From: Limnomonas spitsbergensis
Lineage: Eukaryota > Chlorophyta > Chlorophyceae > Chlamydomonadales
Direction: 5' to 3'
Assembly (NCBI GenBank): GCA_037349105.1
Contig: JAYJMM010000041.1
Span: 7,438,501 to 7,502,500 of the forward strand
DNA: 64,000 nt
Part shown: positions 63,568 to 64,000 of the stretch, in pieces
Numbering within the stretch: the first letter of the stretch is position 1
Layout: each line of letters opens with the position of its first letter
Made by a program: the position numbers and the translations under genes
Notes under the pieces: model-generated
Seen by the model: the letters and a program-made list of their open reading frames with translations, nothing else
What the model was told of the DNA's origin: nothing
Databases searched by the model: none

Positions 63568-63870
63568 CTACAGGCAGCAGGCAGGCAGGCGAGAGGCGCG
63601 TGACAGGGATTCATAGATGTGGCCTACAGGAGGACAGGCAGCAGGCAGGCGAGAGGCGCGTGACAGGGATTCATAGATGTGGCCTACAGGAGGACAGGCA
63701 GCAGGCAGGCGAGAGGCGCGTGACAGGGATTCATAGATGTGGCCTACAGGAGGACAGGCAGCAGGCAGGCGAGAGGCGCGTGACAGGGATTCACCATGCA
63801 TCACCAGGGCATGCGGCCTACAGGCAGCAGGTCGACAGGCGGGAGGCGCGCGACAGGGATTCAATGTCTA
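63568..63870 (-). repeat. 59-bp repeats carrying the acceptor of the PIH1 linker exon
   Basis: GATGTGGCCTACAGGAGGAC, AGGCAGCAGGCAGGCGAGAG, GCGCGTGACAGGGATTCATA repeats four times. On the minus strand every unit presents a pyrimidine tract and CCTGTAG|GCC, the same acceptor used at 63567. The outermost copy (63795-63830) also carries GCATGCGGCCTACAGGCAGC. Confidence 0.9.
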
Positions 63871-64000
63871 GGATCAGGGGAAAGCAGACTGTCACAGGGG
63901 GGCTTAGGGCAACAGATGGCACACCTGCGTTGCGCCATTCGCCTTCGCCAGTTGAAGCATTGACACTCATTTAAATATCCATCAGAAAGCAACACCCACT

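Noticed and set aside
63925..63970. Minus-strand ATG (63970) followed by about 15 codons and a GT donor, as a possible first PIH1-gene exon
   Set aside because: Its end phase does not match the exon at 63567, and the PIH domain would be missing, so the true 5' part is expected beyond the window.

Overview
The window is nuclear DNA of a green alga. Evidence: spliced genes with GT-AG and some GC-AG introns, TGTAA-type 3' ends, a secreted protein with long Pro/Ser-Pro stretches typical of volvocalean walls, plant-like PH1 and 14-3-3 proteins, three flagellum-related proteins, and interspersed plant-type telomere motifs (CCCTAAA/TTTAGGG). A chlorophycean (Chlamydomonadales-like) flagellate is the best guess; the species cannot be named. 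There are no operons, ribosome binding sites, tRNAs, rRNAs or CRISPR arrays. Gene models were assembled by hand from splice sites, codon phase and family similarity.

Layout. (1) 1460-5930, minus: probable mitochondrial ribosomal protein uS2, four exons seen, the last exon(s) not found. (2) 6719-13525, plus: an 11-exon secreted proline-rich glycoprotein (623 aa) made of three Cys-ended modules each followed by a poly-Pro stretch. (3) 13526-16883: gene-poor, with a 49-bp satellite and copies of a dispersed SINE-like repeat. (4) 16884-18367, minus: a small PH-domain protein (122 aa). (5) 18715-29122, plus: an 11-exon TAPT1/DUF747 membrane protein (692 aa), head-to-head with the PH gene across 347 bp. 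(6) 29693-55357, plus: a giant Sfi1-like centrin-binding-repeat protein (24 exons, about 2,986 aa). (7) 57590-58967, plus: a 14-3-3 protein (6 exons, 256 aa) lying between long SINE-like copies. (8) 60851-63567, minus: the C-terminal part of a PIH1/Kintoun-type dynein assembly factor.

Three neighbours (TAPT1, Sfi1-like, PIH1/Kintoun) belong to families linked to basal bodies or flagella. The rest are housekeeping (uS2m, 14-3-3, PH1) or wall-related.

The most unusual property is the introns. Most are filled with minisatellites, and in roughly twenty cases the repeat unit is a copy of the adjacent exon end plus its splice site. The junction appears to have been tandemly duplicated and then to have decayed. 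Several arrays create long but meaningless open frames (3674-5127, 10319-11422, 20333-21964, 22511-23299), which should not be annotated as genes.
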